Notes: generated by a model not told the origin, from the letters alone. A DNA stretch of 64,000 bases from Polytrichum commune (GCA_950295325.1 OX485806.1:32178001-32242000), one strand, 5' to 3'. Positions 13,713 to 26,332 are shown, counted from the first letter of the stretch. Numbers and translations are program-made.

Positions 13713-14190
13713 ATGAGTAGGTGACCCGTACCACTTTCCGGATTGTCCCGTCCACCAGTGAGGCTACCTTTTTGGAAGGTCAGTAAAGTCCGGATCCCTT
13801 CCGGTCCTTTGCCTAATCTCCCACGACTGTCTCACCGGGATGTTACCCAGACATCCGGAACAATGAGGATCTCTTCCTACTTCACTCCGGAGGTGGCCTC
13901 CAACCCGGAATCCTTACTGATCTGGACCTTCCCTTCTCCTTCCGACGGATCTGTCCGGCTACCTCTACCTTGGATTCGACTCAATATGAGCTAACTGGGC
14001 GATCCGTACCACCATCCGGATAGGTCCGTCTAAGGGCAGTGGGACCTCTTCAGAAGATCAGATTGGCGTAAGTCCGGATCCCTTCCGGATCTCACCCAAT
14101 CTTCCCAGCGGCTATCCCACCTAGACGTTACCCAACCCACTGGATTAGTGAGGTTTTCCTCCCACTACACTCAGAGAGGATCTACAAAGC
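13713..14190. repeat. Diverged tandem duplication of about 270 bp
   Basis: Unit 1 (about 13713-13984) and unit 2 (about 13985-14190, shorter) share in order 'atgag', 'ccgtaccac', 'gtccggatcccttccgg', 'gttaccca' and 'tgaggat/tgaggtt..cttcctac' plus 'cactccgga/cactcagaga'. Both lie downstream of the gag-like frame. Confidence 0.6.
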
Positions 14191-14630
14191 AATAACCGGA
14201 TTTGATCCGGGTCTCTTCTCTCATGTTCTATCCGGAACTCCTATCCCTCATGCTCTCTCTCTCTCTCTCCTCCGCTAACAATCTCCGGATCATTCATACA
14301 AACACCAATCAAGAGAAGTCAAGGAGTGGGAAACAAAGACATTTATTCAGAGTAGGAGTAATCACAATACAACAATGGAGAAGAAACCCTTCTCAAGCTC
14401 CTTATTCAACCTTAAGTAGAGGCTCAAAATCCCTAAACTGAGGGCGGCGGCCCAAGCGGCCGCCGCTAAGGAAAACCCTAACTACACCCGGTCTCCCGGA
14501 TTTCCCAGATCAAGATCCGGATTTCCCGCTGACACTCCCAAGGGAAAATTTTTATTACTCATCTTCAAAAACTCCTAAGCCCTACCTGCCTACCTCTATT
14601 CTGCCTAACTAAACTAGCTATTCTCCTCAA

Positions 14631-16689
14631 CTAAGAAGAGCGGTGCTTCTTCGGAGCCGATCCCTCCTTTGAGTGACTGCCCAACCCGCTGACGGCGGAT
14701 GAGCCCCCTCCCGGCGATGCCTTCTGCAGCCGCGTGAGCATCCTCCTCATGTTCGGAGACGGGGCAACCTCGTCCTCCGAATCCGCTGCTCTCTCGGTCC
14801 GCGGTGTCCCGGTCCCTGGTGTTCCGGAGACTGTCCCTGGGGTTCCGGAAACTGCCCCCATCCGGAGACTCCGGATCGGAGAAGGATCGCTTCCGGTGCC
14901 CTGCTCCGGATTCCGTTCGCCCGAGATCGAAGCCGTCCGCGGATCCCTGTTGGAGGCCGCCCTTGAGGGTGGCGGAGGAAAGGGACTGACCATTTGGCAG
15001 TCCTGAGGAGACGATGGCGAGGCGTGGGTCATAGGGGCTTTGCCCCTACTCGGAGTTGCCTCCCGATCAGAAGTCTGGTGCCGGATCGGCGTCCTAGCCC
15101 TATCCAGAGTCCGGGATCGATCCGAGTTTCGCGGAACCGGGGACTGGCCTCTCCCGGATCGGACCGACCCGGTACTCTTCCTCCTCACCTGGGGAGAACG
15201 GACTTGTTCCGGAACCCTCCCGGAACTAGCCGGCTGCGAGCCGCCTCCCTGCTGGCTGGGTCCTGCAGATGTCGGCGGATTCTGCACCAAGGCCACTTCA
15301 CCAACTACCTCATAGAGGGTTCCGGTTGGTGACCCAGGCGGACCCGGATAGAGTACCCGCCGGGGTGTTCCGCTTGGTGGAACCACCCTCTGGATTTCCG
15401 CCAGGAGGTCCTTCATCGTCCGTGAATACTTCACGAGGATGGGAAGGATCTGCTTGGCGGAAGCGGGCTCTCCGGACTCCATCATCCGGTCGTAGAGGTG
15501 CGCCTTGTTGACGATCTCCGCCGGGTGCCCCACCAACTCCCGGATCCGGTTGAAGAGCACTGCCTGCTCCGCGTGGTACTTCCGGATCTCTTCGCTCTTC
15601 TGACTCAGCTCCTAAGTCATGGCCGCTACCTGCGCGGTGAGGTGAGCGTTCTCCGTCTTAGCCTGCTCCAGCTCCTTCCGGTCCGCCCTCTTTGCCAACT
15701 CTCGAAGAATATTTCCGGGCCCGCAGTCGTCCAAAGCCTGGTTCGCCCCTCGGACGATGTGCTCCAGCCGGAAGTACTGGGTTTGCAGGTCCTCCATCCC
15801 CTCCTGCATCCGCTTGAAGGGATTTTCCGGAAAGTCCCAAGCTGATAGGTCCACATTTCGCCATGTGGTCTCCCGGCTGGGTCCGGCTTCCGGATGATGG
15901 TGAGGAGGAGGGGGAGAGAGTGGCCTCGAGACGGTTGGCGGCGGGCTTCCGGGTGACGAGGGAGGTGCTTCCGGAAGAATGGGGTCACTGGAGGTCTCCG
16001 GCTTCCGGAAGAAGCTTGTAGGCGACCTCGTCCGCCGCTATCGTTAGCAGGTCCTCCTCCTCCGCCAAGATGCAGTCGAAGTGCTGGTAGAGGTGCAAAA
16101 TGAAGGGGGAGAGAAAGGAGGGTTTCCGGCCGATGTGGGGGAGGGCCCGTTCGACTATCTCCTGGATGATCAGGCCCCAGTTCACCGGTCGGACTCCGGA
16201 CATTGCCCCAAACAGCGTATTAGCCATGGTGAGGCTAATCCGCTTCGGCTTGTCCGGGTTGAGAATGGGCAGGAGAAACGCTAACACTCTCCGCTCCCTA
16301 ATATTCCGGCAGTTCCCAGGGTAGAATCCATCCTTTGGATCTGCGTCCCCTCTGAACTTTCCGGCGAACAGGCCGTTGCGGCGGCCGGCCCACCCTTCGG
16401 CAATCCCCCTGGGAAACCCATAGACCCTGTTCCAGGTATCCGGAGTCCAATTTTCTGGATCCCTCCTCTTTGTGCCTAACCACTGATTGCCTCTCTCGAA
16501 CTTAAACTCACGAAGGGTATCTTCCGCTCTGAGGTTCCAGGGTTTAGAGAGCAATCCCGCACAACCCATGACCCGGAGATCCTCCGTGAGCTCTTGCAGC
16601 TCTCTATCCTCCCTCGGAATTGCAGGGGTGAGGGCTTTCAGCGGAATCGGGATGGGTTCCCGCTGATCCTCTTCCCGTGCTTCCGGCAT
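14631..16689 (-). pseudogene. Broken gag-like protein of a plant mobile element
   Basis: Reading from ATG 16689 down: a 234-residue N-terminal part ('GLLSKPWNLRAEDTLREFKF', later 'LFAGKFRGDADPKDGFYPGN' and 'RALPHIGRKPSFLSPFILH') that stops at 15985; a frameshift between about 15985 and 15860; a coiled-coil part 15854-15612 ('LAKRADRKELEQAKTENAHL') ending at an in-frame TAG (15612-15614); and a Pro/Ser/Arg-rich tail of 309 residues (15560-14631). The order of globular domain, coiled coil and basic disordered tail resembles plant retroelement gag-like proteins, but I do not recognise the family. Two lesions make it a pseudogene. Confidence 0.6.
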
Positions 16690-17060
16690 TTTCCTCTCCC
16701 TTCTAACTTTCCGGCTTGCAACTCTCTCTCTCTTCCGGATTCCCTCTCTTCCGTCTAACTGCTACAGAGTCCCGGCAAGCCAACTGCCGGTGACTAAAAA
16801 GTGTTGAGTTCCAGCAATCCAACTGCTGGCGGCTCGAAATGACAACAACCTCACCACTCGTTCTCTCAACAATTTCGTCGTTGTGAATCAGAAAAAAGTG
16901 GGAAGGAGAAGGAAGGGACTCCTAAATATCCCTCCCCTGTTACCGTTTGGGTTAACGGAAAACGGTTATAACGGTTTTCCGACGGTCTTCCCCCAACCGT
17001 CATAAACCCGTTATAACCGCCACTTCCGGTCCGTTGGGTAATCTTGGCGCGTCCGTTACT

Positions 17061-17514
17061 TGGTCCGGACCAATGGTTCGGATCATGATTACACGGTCCG
17101 CCCATCCTATTTGACGCACCGGTCATAGTACTTATTTTAAGTCGTTTTATCGCACAAGGCGGAGTTAGAATACTCTATTTCCTAGTACAATTAATTTTAA
17201 CCTAAGAGACCCTATTACCTTCAGATAAGCAAGGAAAAATACGGAAATGGAATCCATATTTCCGTATTTCCGTCTTTCCGTCGAATTTGGACTCCCACAC
17301 ATTTTACAAGTTCCAGTCATGTTTCAAAACTCTATACCATATTTATTAGTAAGTAAAAGTGGTTGCAATGGATTATGGTGTCAAGTGTTGAATGGAGAAT
17401 GTATGTACGTATGACATGCGTAAGTGAATGTGGTGCAATAAAATACAATTGATGAACACAATGTGGGCCCTCCAACTCACCTCGGTCTCCAAGTGGCAAC
17501 GGTTGTTCAACAAC
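17061..17514. other. Spacer, no gene seen
   Basis: AT-rich sequence between the TCCGGA-rich block and a MITE copy. It contains a small cluster of 'ccgtatttccg' text near 17240-17280; nothing else was identified. Confidence 0.4.
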
Positions 17515-17517
17515 TAA

Positions 17518-17860
17518 GGGCCACTTCACACACGAGCCAAGAGCCATGAAATTGTGGGAGCCCAAAAGAAAGTGTCCAAAGGCCGTCTCAACGCACCTCC
17601 AAACTCATGTAGTGTGGTCACGGACCCTCAAGTGTAGTGTGAAGTCATATGTGTTTGGGCCCTCAACCAAATGCTAATTCAAAGAATTTCCATTCATGTA
17701 GGTCCTCGTGCACGATAAAATAGAACAAACCAACGGTTGTGAGCGTTCGGAGTGCCATGGTCTCCCGGTTTTGTGTTAGCCTACCTCCAAGAGGTGGCTT
17801 TTGAAAACAGTCCAAGTGACCATGAAACATGATCCATTCGATGCCACGTAGGAATCCATG
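17518..17860 (+). mobile_element. PIF/Harbinger-like MITE, family 1, truncated copy
   Basis: Starts TAA|GGGCCACTTCACACACGAG and follows the sequence of the 52.6-53.6 kb copies ('agagcc.tgaaattgtg', 'ctcaagtgtagtgtgaagtc', 'caacggttgtgagcgttcgg', 'gaccatgaaacatgatccat'). Similarity stops near 17860 and no right terminal repeat follows. Confidence 0.75.
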
Positions 17861-17899
17861 AAATCCTTGATTCCAAACCTCTATCTTTTCACACAATGC

Positions 17900-18285
17900 T
17901 CAGTCAATATTTTCCCAATATTGGATTTTTTGGTTCGAAATAAGGCACCAATGTTGGATTGGTATATAATAGGTGAATGCATGGTATCAATATTCAATAT
18001 CAAAAATGGTATCAAAGTATCTACCCGACAAGTATTGAAATGGCAACACTGGTTAAATCTTGGTCAATGTTGACTTCAAATCCTCCACTCCCAAATCCAA
18101 CTTCCCCCCCCCCCCCCCCCGCCAAATAGCCTTCCCCCATGCATTAAGCATGGAAAGGATCGTGTGAATGGGGCTTATTTCAAGCCTCCGCTCGCCTCTT
18201 TTTTTCACACCTTGCTTACTCAAGGTTTCCACAAAATGGACATTTGCTCTTGGTAATAATCAAGGTTGGACTAGTATATCATAAC
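17900..18285. repeat. Dispersed repeat, copy 2 (related to 8.0-8.9 kb)
   Basis: Contains 'gaatgcatggtatcaatatt', 'atcaaagtatctaccc', then the 'atagccttcccc' and 'ttcacacc' blocks found at 8040-8250. A C17 tract (18104-18120) interrupts it. Confidence 0.5.
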
Positions 18286-19080
18286 GTTATTCGGCCCTTG
18301 CTAGAGGTCTTGTGGGACAAAAAGTAAAAGTTGTGGTATTTGCTAGATTAAAACACTATGGCTTATTCTTCTTTGTTAGATTCAAGGTTTATAATAGCCA
18401 AAGTGTGATGCTAAGAAGAGGAGGGCATTATAGGTGGGTGTAGTGCATTTTGAGCAAACAAAATTCACAATTGCCATCTCAAATCTTTCATATTGCATTC
18501 CACCAAACAATCTTAAAAAGTTGCACCATAGCCGAGTTTTGAGTAGAGTTAAACCATGCAGGTCGGGTTTTCGTGATCTTGGGCCCACCCTCATGCTACC
18601 AACCCTTGGTCAAGGCCCTTCATTTTAACCCTGCCCTTAGGGCCTTTGGGGATCCTCTCAACATTGTATTCATTGTTGTGTGTGTTGCATGCATGTTTGT
18701 TGCACCATGACAATTGCCATCCAAATATCTTGTAGAGTGGCCCAAATTAATTGGTATTTCCTAATACAAGTTGCATGATCAAATTAACCCACTCTAGCAA
18801 TAACTCGTTGTCGACATGGTTGTCCAATGCATGTGTTTGTTATTCAAATCCAACTCAAGCAAATGGCATGGAAAATGAGGTGATGGGGCGAGTAATTAGA
18901 TTGGAGTACAATATCTTAATTTAGTTGGCTCTAAAATTCAGGTAATAGAAGCCTATGCTATTATTGAGCATTGTTATGATAAGTGAATGGATGGTACTAA
19001 TATACCATATCAATAATAGTATCAAAATACCCACCCAACTGCATCAAAGTCATCATACCAATCAAATATTCACCTAGATT
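18286..19080. other. Spacer, no gene seen
   Basis: AT-rich. A further fragment of the 'ggtatcaa..atcaaa.tacccacc' repeat lies near 18985-19040. No coding signal. Confidence 0.4.
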
Positions 19081-19084
19081 TTGA

Positions 19085-19365
19085 GATATGTATGTATGTA
19101 TGTATGTATGTATGTCCCCGGAAGGGGAGAGTAGTACTGTCCAAATTTCCCCTTGTCTGGTAGGCATTGGGTCATTTGACAATACGAACGGACACTTCAT
19201 TCACGCCGGCCCCTTTAAATAGGGACCGGAGTTTCTATCTATCTATGTATGTGTGTATGTATGTGTGTGTGTGTGTGTGTGTGTATGTGTGTATGTGTGT
19301 ATATATACATATACGTGTGTATGTGTATGTGTATGTGTATGTATGTATATATACACATAAATATA
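19085..19365 (+). mobile_element. Truncated LINE/SINE 3' end with microsatellite tail, inserted in a (TATG)n tract
   Basis: A (TATG)n run (about 19088-19113) is followed by 'ggaaggggagagtagtac', 'ttccccttgtctgg', 'cgaacggacacttcattcac' and 'gaccggagtttctatctatc', the same 3' sequence found on the minus strand at 31344-31500 and 34410-34500. It ends in CTAT/TATG/TG simple repeats up to about 19350. Confidence 0.65.
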
Positions 19366-20199
19366 TTATTCATTTTGGTAATGAGTAACATAATTCATAT
19401 GAGTTCCAATTTTATGACAAAAATGCTACAACCTCGATTTGAGTTTGGTATTTGTCTCAAACATATTGCATGTGGAATATCATAAGATAAATGGGTGCAA
19501 AACTATAAGTACATGTTTTAGGCCCACTTTGTACCAACTTACACTTATGCGCACATGTGTCTTTCAACAAAAACTCGATGCCAAGAGGGCACACGCTTAT
19601 AAAATATATAGCATTAAGTACATACAAATTTAAGAACAATAGAATGGTATATATATTAATGTTTGTTTGTCGATGTCATTATATGTCATTCACTTACCTC
19701 CCATTTGGCATGTACGTGTAGTGAAATCATTTATTAGCATATCCTTTTGTGTTTTTCTCTTCCCTTCAAATTGCATCAAGTGCTCAATTGGCCACTATAG
19801 TGCCAATTGTCATAGGCACTATACCTAGCTTAAGCCTATGAAGTGTCGACACATGTCTAAGGAGGGTTGCACCTGAGCGCTCTACTAGCCAATGGATCTC
19901 TACTAAGACGTGCTTTACAAATCTCTCGGACATGGCTCGAGTCAACATCATCAAGGGTTAAAAATATGGAGAGAGTGAGATGTGTATTGGTGCAAGCTTG
20001 TACTCCCAATTGCATGGCTTCTTAGCCCATAGTGGGTCCTTATATTATGAGTGTTGCTCACCATTCAACCAGTTTGTTACATACAAGTTGTCTCATAATA
20101 CATTAGTCTAAGAAAATATTTAATGTTGCTCAACCTTTGAAAAAGATGGATACACATATGATCTTTTGAGGTATCAAAAAGGTTGCAGCTAGGATTAAA
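19366..20199. other. Spacer, no gene seen
   Basis: AT-rich sequence with short chance reading frames only. It leads into the Ty3/gypsy relic. Confidence 0.35.
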
Positions 20200-21650
20200 A
20201 AACTTCTAAGGCAAAACCATGCTTGCAAAGGATTTAAATCCTACAAAGGAAAAATCTTCGTCACATATAAAGCATGTTGGATTCCACTATCGATTTTGGA
20301 ACTTGGCTCGCTTGTCTACCTACCACATTGAGATTGATGAGGTTGTTTTTGAATGCATACTTCACCATGTCAAATGTATGAAGGATCAGTAGCTCCAAAA
20401 CTCCCATTCATGTTGGTTGTATTAAGAATTTTCTCTCAATCAAACGAAGATTCATAATGACGTAAGGACCAACATATTTTGCCTTGCACTTCCTTTTTCA
20501 CTCACAATTTTTTTTTTTGTATGCAACCAAATCCCCCACTCCAAAGTTGTAATCATACTTCACCCACTTATTGTGGTTCTACTTTGTGCAAATTGTACTT
20601 GTTGGATGTTGCAATGTACGACAACCACCATCTCCATACGCATCATGTCAAAAGAAACAATGTATTTATCAAAAGTCATTGGTTCATAAATCTTTCCTCT
20701 TAAACGGTCAATGTACGTGGATTTTCTTCCATAAAGGAGCTCAAATGGTGAGAACCTCATGTTGGAGTGCTTGTTTGTACGGTAAGGGAAAAATGTTCCA
20801 TGTATCAATTCGTTCCCCATGTTGTCATGCTTGCCATTTTTTTTCGAGCAAGGCACTCATGGTCTTGGTGAATCATTGAGTGAGTCCATTGCATTGCGGG
20901 TGGGGCCTAGTCGTAATGTGTTTCGCATTCATCTGCAATGCCACAATATCTAGTAGTACATTTGCGTTGTCCTTGGGATTTGTTGTGGACATGATTGTTG
21001 CATTAGTATAGAAGAATTGAGCAATCACTTTGCAATCCTTTGAAGCTAGCGGCTACAACTCCACCCATTTCAGGAATTAATCCTTTGCAACCACGATGAA
21101 CACATGTCCATTAATGGTGGTTTGTAATGGACCTAATACATCTAGTCCCACTATTGTAAATGGCTTTGTGACCAACATGAACTTCATGATTTGCAGGCTT
21201 GCATCTCTTGGGTAGTTTTTCTTCACCATGTAGACTTCACATTCATTACAAAATTTAGTGGCATTGCCACCATTCCAAAGTCAATGGTAGGATTATTTTC
21301 CCCCTCCAAGGTGTGTGTTCAACCTAAAGGGTCTAGCAAATTTGGATGAATGGAATAAGGTCAATATCTCATGGAGGTCCTCTCTCTTGAGAAGATGCAG
21401 GTAGGCGATTTTCTTGTTGATCACCTTGCGATTGAACAATTTCCCACGAGAAACAAGGTTACTAGGTCGGTGGCACTGCATTTTATTTTTTTTGCGAAAA
21501 GAGGTTGATTCGTATGGAGGTTCTTTGCCCAGGCTGCAACATGTGAAGATTAGGGCATCATACAATTGTTGCTCTATCTCACTATGCAAGAACAAGGCAA
21601 GTATCAACATTAGTCCTAGGAGGCAAGAAGTGGCAACATCCAAGGGTTTT
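20200..21650 (-). pseudogene. Ty3/gypsy integrase relic
   Basis: The minus-strand translation shows the integrase in order: an H2C2-like zinc-binding region near 21400-21290 ('KREDLHEILTLFHSS', then 'HLGGGK') and 'CHKFCNECEVYMVKK' near 21250, the core start 'PFTIVGLDVLGPLQTTINGH' followed by 'VFIVVAKD.FLKWVE' near 21160-21060, and the C-terminal 'PYRTNKHSNMRFSPFELLYG' near 20780-20730. These are typical of Ty3/gypsy (Metaviridae-type) integrases. Several stop codons and frameshifts are present. Reverse transcriptase and LTRs were not found next to it. Confidence 0.8.
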
Positions 21651-22379
21651 CTTTTCCCTTAATTTCGAGCATTGATCTAGTTGATAGCAAGCATGCAAGA
21701 TTGGAAAATTTGTAGCAATGAGGGATGAAGTATGAAGTATGGAATAAACTATGGCGATAAGATAAAGAAGACGCAAGTTCAGTAGAATTTTGTAACATCC
21801 ATATCGATCAAAGCGCATTTTCCTTCCGAAACTTTGGGCTCCGAGCGACATATCGTCTTCGGCATTGAAAATAGCATCGTCAAAATTCTTGTCAGCCACA
21901 TGACGTACAACCACGATGACAACACTAACAACAATGATGAAGATGTTGAGGAGAATTGTGCTTTGGGAAGTGAGTGAAAAGTGAAAGAGCTATATTAATC
22001 GAACATCGGGAAAGTTGTTGCAGTTTGTAGGAAACGCAAGCGTTTGCAGAAGGTAGAGCATTGCATTGCTTGTAGTTAATAGAAATGTAATGGAAGAGGT
22101 ATGAAAAACAATAAGATTAGGATAAGGTTACAACATTAGTCTGCAGAGGGATAAGAGTTATCCCATATTGTTTGTATTAATTAAAGAAAATAAAGAAAGC
22201 AATAAAAACCAAAGCAAGGAAAGCATAAAACCATCTCATTCCAAGCATTGTTCACATGCTTTTACGTATGTGTATATGCTTGTGCAATCTCATCTCTAGT
22301 GCTATTGACATCCAATAACATTATCATTATTCAAGTGCACCGAACGAGAAGGCGACGTTGATGAAGCGCAATACTCTTA
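21651..22379. other. Spacer, no gene seen
   Basis: AT-rich, between the integrase relic and a transposase relic. It may hold decayed parts of either, but nothing is recognisable. Confidence 0.35.
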
Positions 22380-23070
22380 TTTTGTACCGATCCCAAAGAT
22401 GAAGACGAAGTTATCCAGTTTGGCAATACGTTGCGTGCCATACATGACTGCTTTCCAAATGGCCTCAAATGTCATCAATTGTACATACAATGTCTTGGGC
22501 TATTCTTCTCCATGTGTTTGTTCTTGCCAGGATGTGAATAGCTTCATCAGGGTTGTATGTGCCATTGCTTTGCAACGTATCGCCAACATTCTACGACATT
22601 TGTGGGTGTTTCTCATTGACGTTGGATTCCGCTACTCATCCAAAGCATATCATATCTTGACTTGCGTTTCCGTGTGTACATTGACAAGCATAGCATCATT
22701 GTCAATCTTCATGGGTGCTCACTTCCAATGTTCGAGCGCCATATGGGTGAAGTAATGTTCAAAATGATCTCCAAGTTCTTACCCGTGTTTTGCGTTGCCT
22801 AGAAGGAAGGTTTGTTTGATTGGTTTGGGTTCCGATGGAGTTCCCAATATGATTGGCCGTGTTGGTGGCATTGTTACCCGACAATGCATGAAGAGTGCTA
22901 GCTCATTCGTATTTAGTGCAAAGTTCACCATTTAGATCTTGTCATGGAGCACATCATGAATGATGTTTTAAAAGAAATGTGTTTCTCTATCATGGTTGGC
23001 TTCATCACGCACCTCACACGCCAACAAAAAGTGATCTTTGATATGGATACCACATGTCCTCGCATTGTGA
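22380..23070 (+). pseudogene. hAT-like transposase relic (DDE core region)
   Basis: Plus-strand pieces in shifting frames read 'ISYLDLRFRVYIDKHSIIVN', 'LHGCSLPMFERHMGEVMFKM', 'ISKFLPVFC', then 'IGLGSDGVPNMIGRVGGIVT', then 'CKVHHLDLVMEHIMNDVLKE'. The order of (F)-H-x-L..PMFE.H.G..., G.G(S/T)DGA.NM.GR..GVVTR and W.C..H.LDLV is that of a widespread hAT-like transposase family. Stops and frameshifts interrupt every part. Its ends were not identified. Confidence 0.65.
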
Positions 23071-23154
23071 ACTATTAATTTTCAACATAAAAAGGCTACG
23101 AAATGGTTTAAGTTTCATCACGCAAAATTGCTTGCTTGCACACATCGAGTCTAA

Positions 23155-23676
23155 GGGCCGTTTTACACCTAGAAGCCAGGCCAATTCATTGTGTAAGAGG
23201 CTTGAAATCCTGACTTGTGATTGGTCAAAAGGCTTAAATCAGCCCCAACCCCTTCACACCTAGAGGCCGGGCCGATTTGGTGGTATGAATTTTTTTAATC
23301 AAAAAATGCATGGTATGACATGGCCTGAGCTCGTTGAATTGGGTGCACCCAAAATGGAAGGCCAATTCTTGACCTCAGAGCCAATGTCAAATTTCAACAA
23401 AAAAAAAATGATTGTTTTAGCAAACCATATCCATTGGATTATGTGGAAATATGAACGGCTCTATACTAGATTATGCTAGATCCATTAGATTATGCTAGAT
23501 TTATTGAATCGGCCTAGCTTCTTGGCCCTAAGGCCTTTACATATGGGAAAATTGAACCCCATTATAATCTTATTACAATGTGTAGTTGAGGCTGACCTCC
23601 AACCCAAAAGGGGTTGAAATTTCATGTAATTGGCCTCAAGTGGAATTGGCCCGGCCTCTAGGTGTAAAGCAGTAGG
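23155..23676. mobile_element. PIF/Harbinger-like MITE, family 3
   Basis: Left end TAA|GGGCCGTTTTACACCTAGA (TAA at 23152-23154). The right end, read on the other strand, contains 'TTTACACCTAGAGGCCGGGC' preceded by a degenerate GGG end near 23676. An internal 'cccttcacacctagaggccg' hints at a nested second copy. No coding capacity. Confidence 0.65.
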
Positions 23677-23734
23677 GTGAAATAGTATTACACCCAACGC
23701 CATTACCTTGGGGTTGGCCAAGGATGTTCTACGA

Positions 23735-23805
23735 ACATACACTCTAGTCACTCCGGCCCCCTAACGAGGACTGGAGTTCTTCTTCTTCTTCTTCTTCTTC
23801 AAAGC
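23735..23805 (+). repeat. Retroelement 3'-tail fragment with (CTT)n
   Basis: 'cactctagtcactccggccc', 'gaggactggagtt', then (CTT)7-8. It resembles the 3' ends at 19.2 and 31.4 kb, with a different simple-repeat tail. Confidence 0.5.
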
Positions 23806-25945
23806 GGCCTTAAGCATCCATCTTATGCCCCACCTCGACTCTAGTGGGTTTATTTGCTTGCAATACATCATTTCTTAAGCAACAATGCTCTAACATTTTG
23901 ATCCATTCCACATAGCAAGCAGTCATCTTACTTTACTAGTATAATTAGACTACACCAAGGCAATTTATTTCAACGTTGAACAAATTAAGAGCATTTCATA
24001 ATTAGGAGATAGCCTAATTAGCTAATGTGTTGATGTTCAGTTAGCCATGTGGATGATTTTTGAGACAAGTTGTCAAGTCCACCATAAAACGAAGGTGGTG
24101 ATTACAAATGAGAAGATTTGCATGATTTTTGTGAGTTGATTAAGATAATCTATTTTTTGAGATTATCAAAAGCATAATTTGGCAATTAAAGATCATGCGG
24201 TTTCTCAAAACGCATCACTCCAAATTTTATCTTATCTATGAGCCATTGAATACTTGTCAAGTTTTTGAGCTTCGTGGCAAACATAGTGGATGGAAATTAG
24301 AGTGATAAAAGTCTACACACGTAGGATGGAATCACACACGACTAAGAAAGCACCAATGAACCATAATAGTGTATAATTAAGCCTAATGAAAAAGAAATCA
24401 AGGAGTAAAAGACTTAGATTGTTTTTAGAAACCTTAATCCATTATGACATGAATCCTTATAGGCAGTAGCTCAGTCTTCCCCGAAAATTAGTCCATCGTT
24501 GTTTTCCTTGGGTTAGTTTAAAGTGGTAGCAAAACCTAAACTACAGTGACACTACACGGACGATTCATAATTAGTATTCAACAAGACAAATAGAATCGGT
24601 GGCATTGAATACAATATATAATGTATTCTCATTCCCATAACTAATCTCTAATCCAGAAGAAAAAAGTTTATTTGAAGTCATTGCAATTTCTCATCCATGA
24701 CGACACAATATCATCCACAATTCTCACATTTTGCTCATGAACTGATCGGTTGCGATTGATAACTAACTCAAGTAGGTGCATGATTTGCCACTCCTACAAC
24801 GAGTCATCCACTCTCCTCTCACTGGCTATCTAGTCCATAGTCTAAAGTAAAAATTGGCTACATACAAGATTTGTTACCATAAATTGCTTTTAAGGACATG
24901 GAGTCATTATGCCTTTTCAAAAGATCCAATAGGAATATTTATCCCCAAACTTATAGTACGCAAGTCTTGAGTTTAATTGGATGACAAATATGCTTGTATG
25001 CCACTATACCTCAAGACAATGAAGACAACAATGTTGTTTTGACTAAAAAATTGATCAAATTAGGGTACCAAATGCTTGCACATATACACATACATGTATA
25101 CATACATATTTGATATTTGAGTAAAATTGGACTAAGTTCATGTTTAGAATTATAACATATTGAACTCTATCAAAAGATCTTATGATAGGATTGTATGATA
25201 AGATTCTAGGATAAAATGTGCATTGTTGTTTATGATAGTGTAATAATAGTTAGTTTAATTATATTTTCACTGCTCAATATCTATTATATATATGTTTAAA
25301 ATCAAAAGCTGGACATTTTATATTTTTCATTATATTTTAGTAGCATACCATTCAAGTACTCACTACGGATCCACGTATCTTCCACAAAATATGGATATAT
25401 TTAAAATGTATCGAAGAATTCACCCATAGAATTGAAACAACCACAAAGTTCGTATTTACTTAAATACGTCATATATGTACATAAATCAAAATTGATTAAT
25501 GACGTCAAACTATGACATTGAATCTATAGGGTTGCAAGACCCAAAAGGACAAATTATGATTTGAATCAACGTTGACTTTATCATTGGCTAAGTTTTGAGT
25601 TGATGTTAAAGATATGTTGAATTGGCGTAAATGATGTGTATCAACATTGACTTACCATTAAAGGTTGGTCACTTGTATTTTGAAGATATACATGTATATC
25701 CAATTCAATGTGGCATTGGATTAATGTGTGCCACATATTTCTTTGTGAGCACATGAATATGAAACTCCTTAAAATTGACACGTTATTTTGTTATGAATGA
25801 TTGAAGCTTCATGCCTTATGCCACTTGTTGTGAATTAATGACCCACATTAATCTATGTTCATAATATATTGTGTGGTCAACAATAATAAACATCAATGAG
25901 AACATGTGTCACTAATATAGCCCGTGACAATCAACCCACTATTGT
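23806..25945. other. AT-rich stretch, nothing recognised
   Basis: More than 2 kb without a frame, inverted repeat or similarity that I could identify in the window. Confidence 0.4.
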
Positions 25946-26087
25946 AGAGGGCTCTCTATATCATTTTTAGATGTGTCAAAACGCAATTTCCATGTGGGAT
26001 ACAAGTGGATTTTAGCGAACGTGAGCATGACATGTGGCAAATATTGAGGAGATAATGATTATCTTGTGTCAGAATAGAGAGCCCTCT
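25946..26087. mobile_element. Small MITE with 14-bp perfect terminal inverted repeats
   Basis: AGAGGGCTCTCTAT at 25946-25959 is repeated in inverted orientation at 26074-26087. The interior is 114 bp of AT-rich sequence. Flanks show no clear target duplication, so the class is open. Confidence 0.6.
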
Positions 26088-26332
26088 CCATGATTAAGAT
26101 TGATGTCTTATGCTATTGTGGTAGTAAATATTCAAAAATAGTATAGAGTGTCGATAAATTAGCGTGAGGCAACCTAATGGCACATATTAGTGTAACGAAG
26201 TCCTCATATATGGGATGAGATTTGACAATCAATTTGCACATCACTTGCAAACATCGTAGCCGACCAATGCGTGAACACATCACGAATTTAGGTAGAGGTG
26301 CCTCATATGGAATGTTTGGAAAAAAAAATTCA

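Larger units (their letters stand above)
13270..17060 (-). mobile_element. TCCGGA-saturated element with a gag-like frame
   Basis: From about 13270 to 17060 the hexamer TCCGGA and its extensions (ATCCGGAT, TTCCGGA) occur in almost every 60-base line and stop at both sides. GC content is clearly above that of the neighbours. The block holds a long minus-strand gag-like frame (14631-16689), a non-coding downstream part (13270-14600) with a tandem duplication and a (CT)n tract near 14250, and an upstream part with Tyr- and Val-poor AT/CG text (16700-17060). No LTR pair, primer-binding site or reverse transcriptase was found, so the class is undecided. Confidence 0.55.

Noticed and set aside
19167-19485. 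Cys/Val/Met-rich frames
   Set aside because: They are translations of TG/TATG microsatellites.
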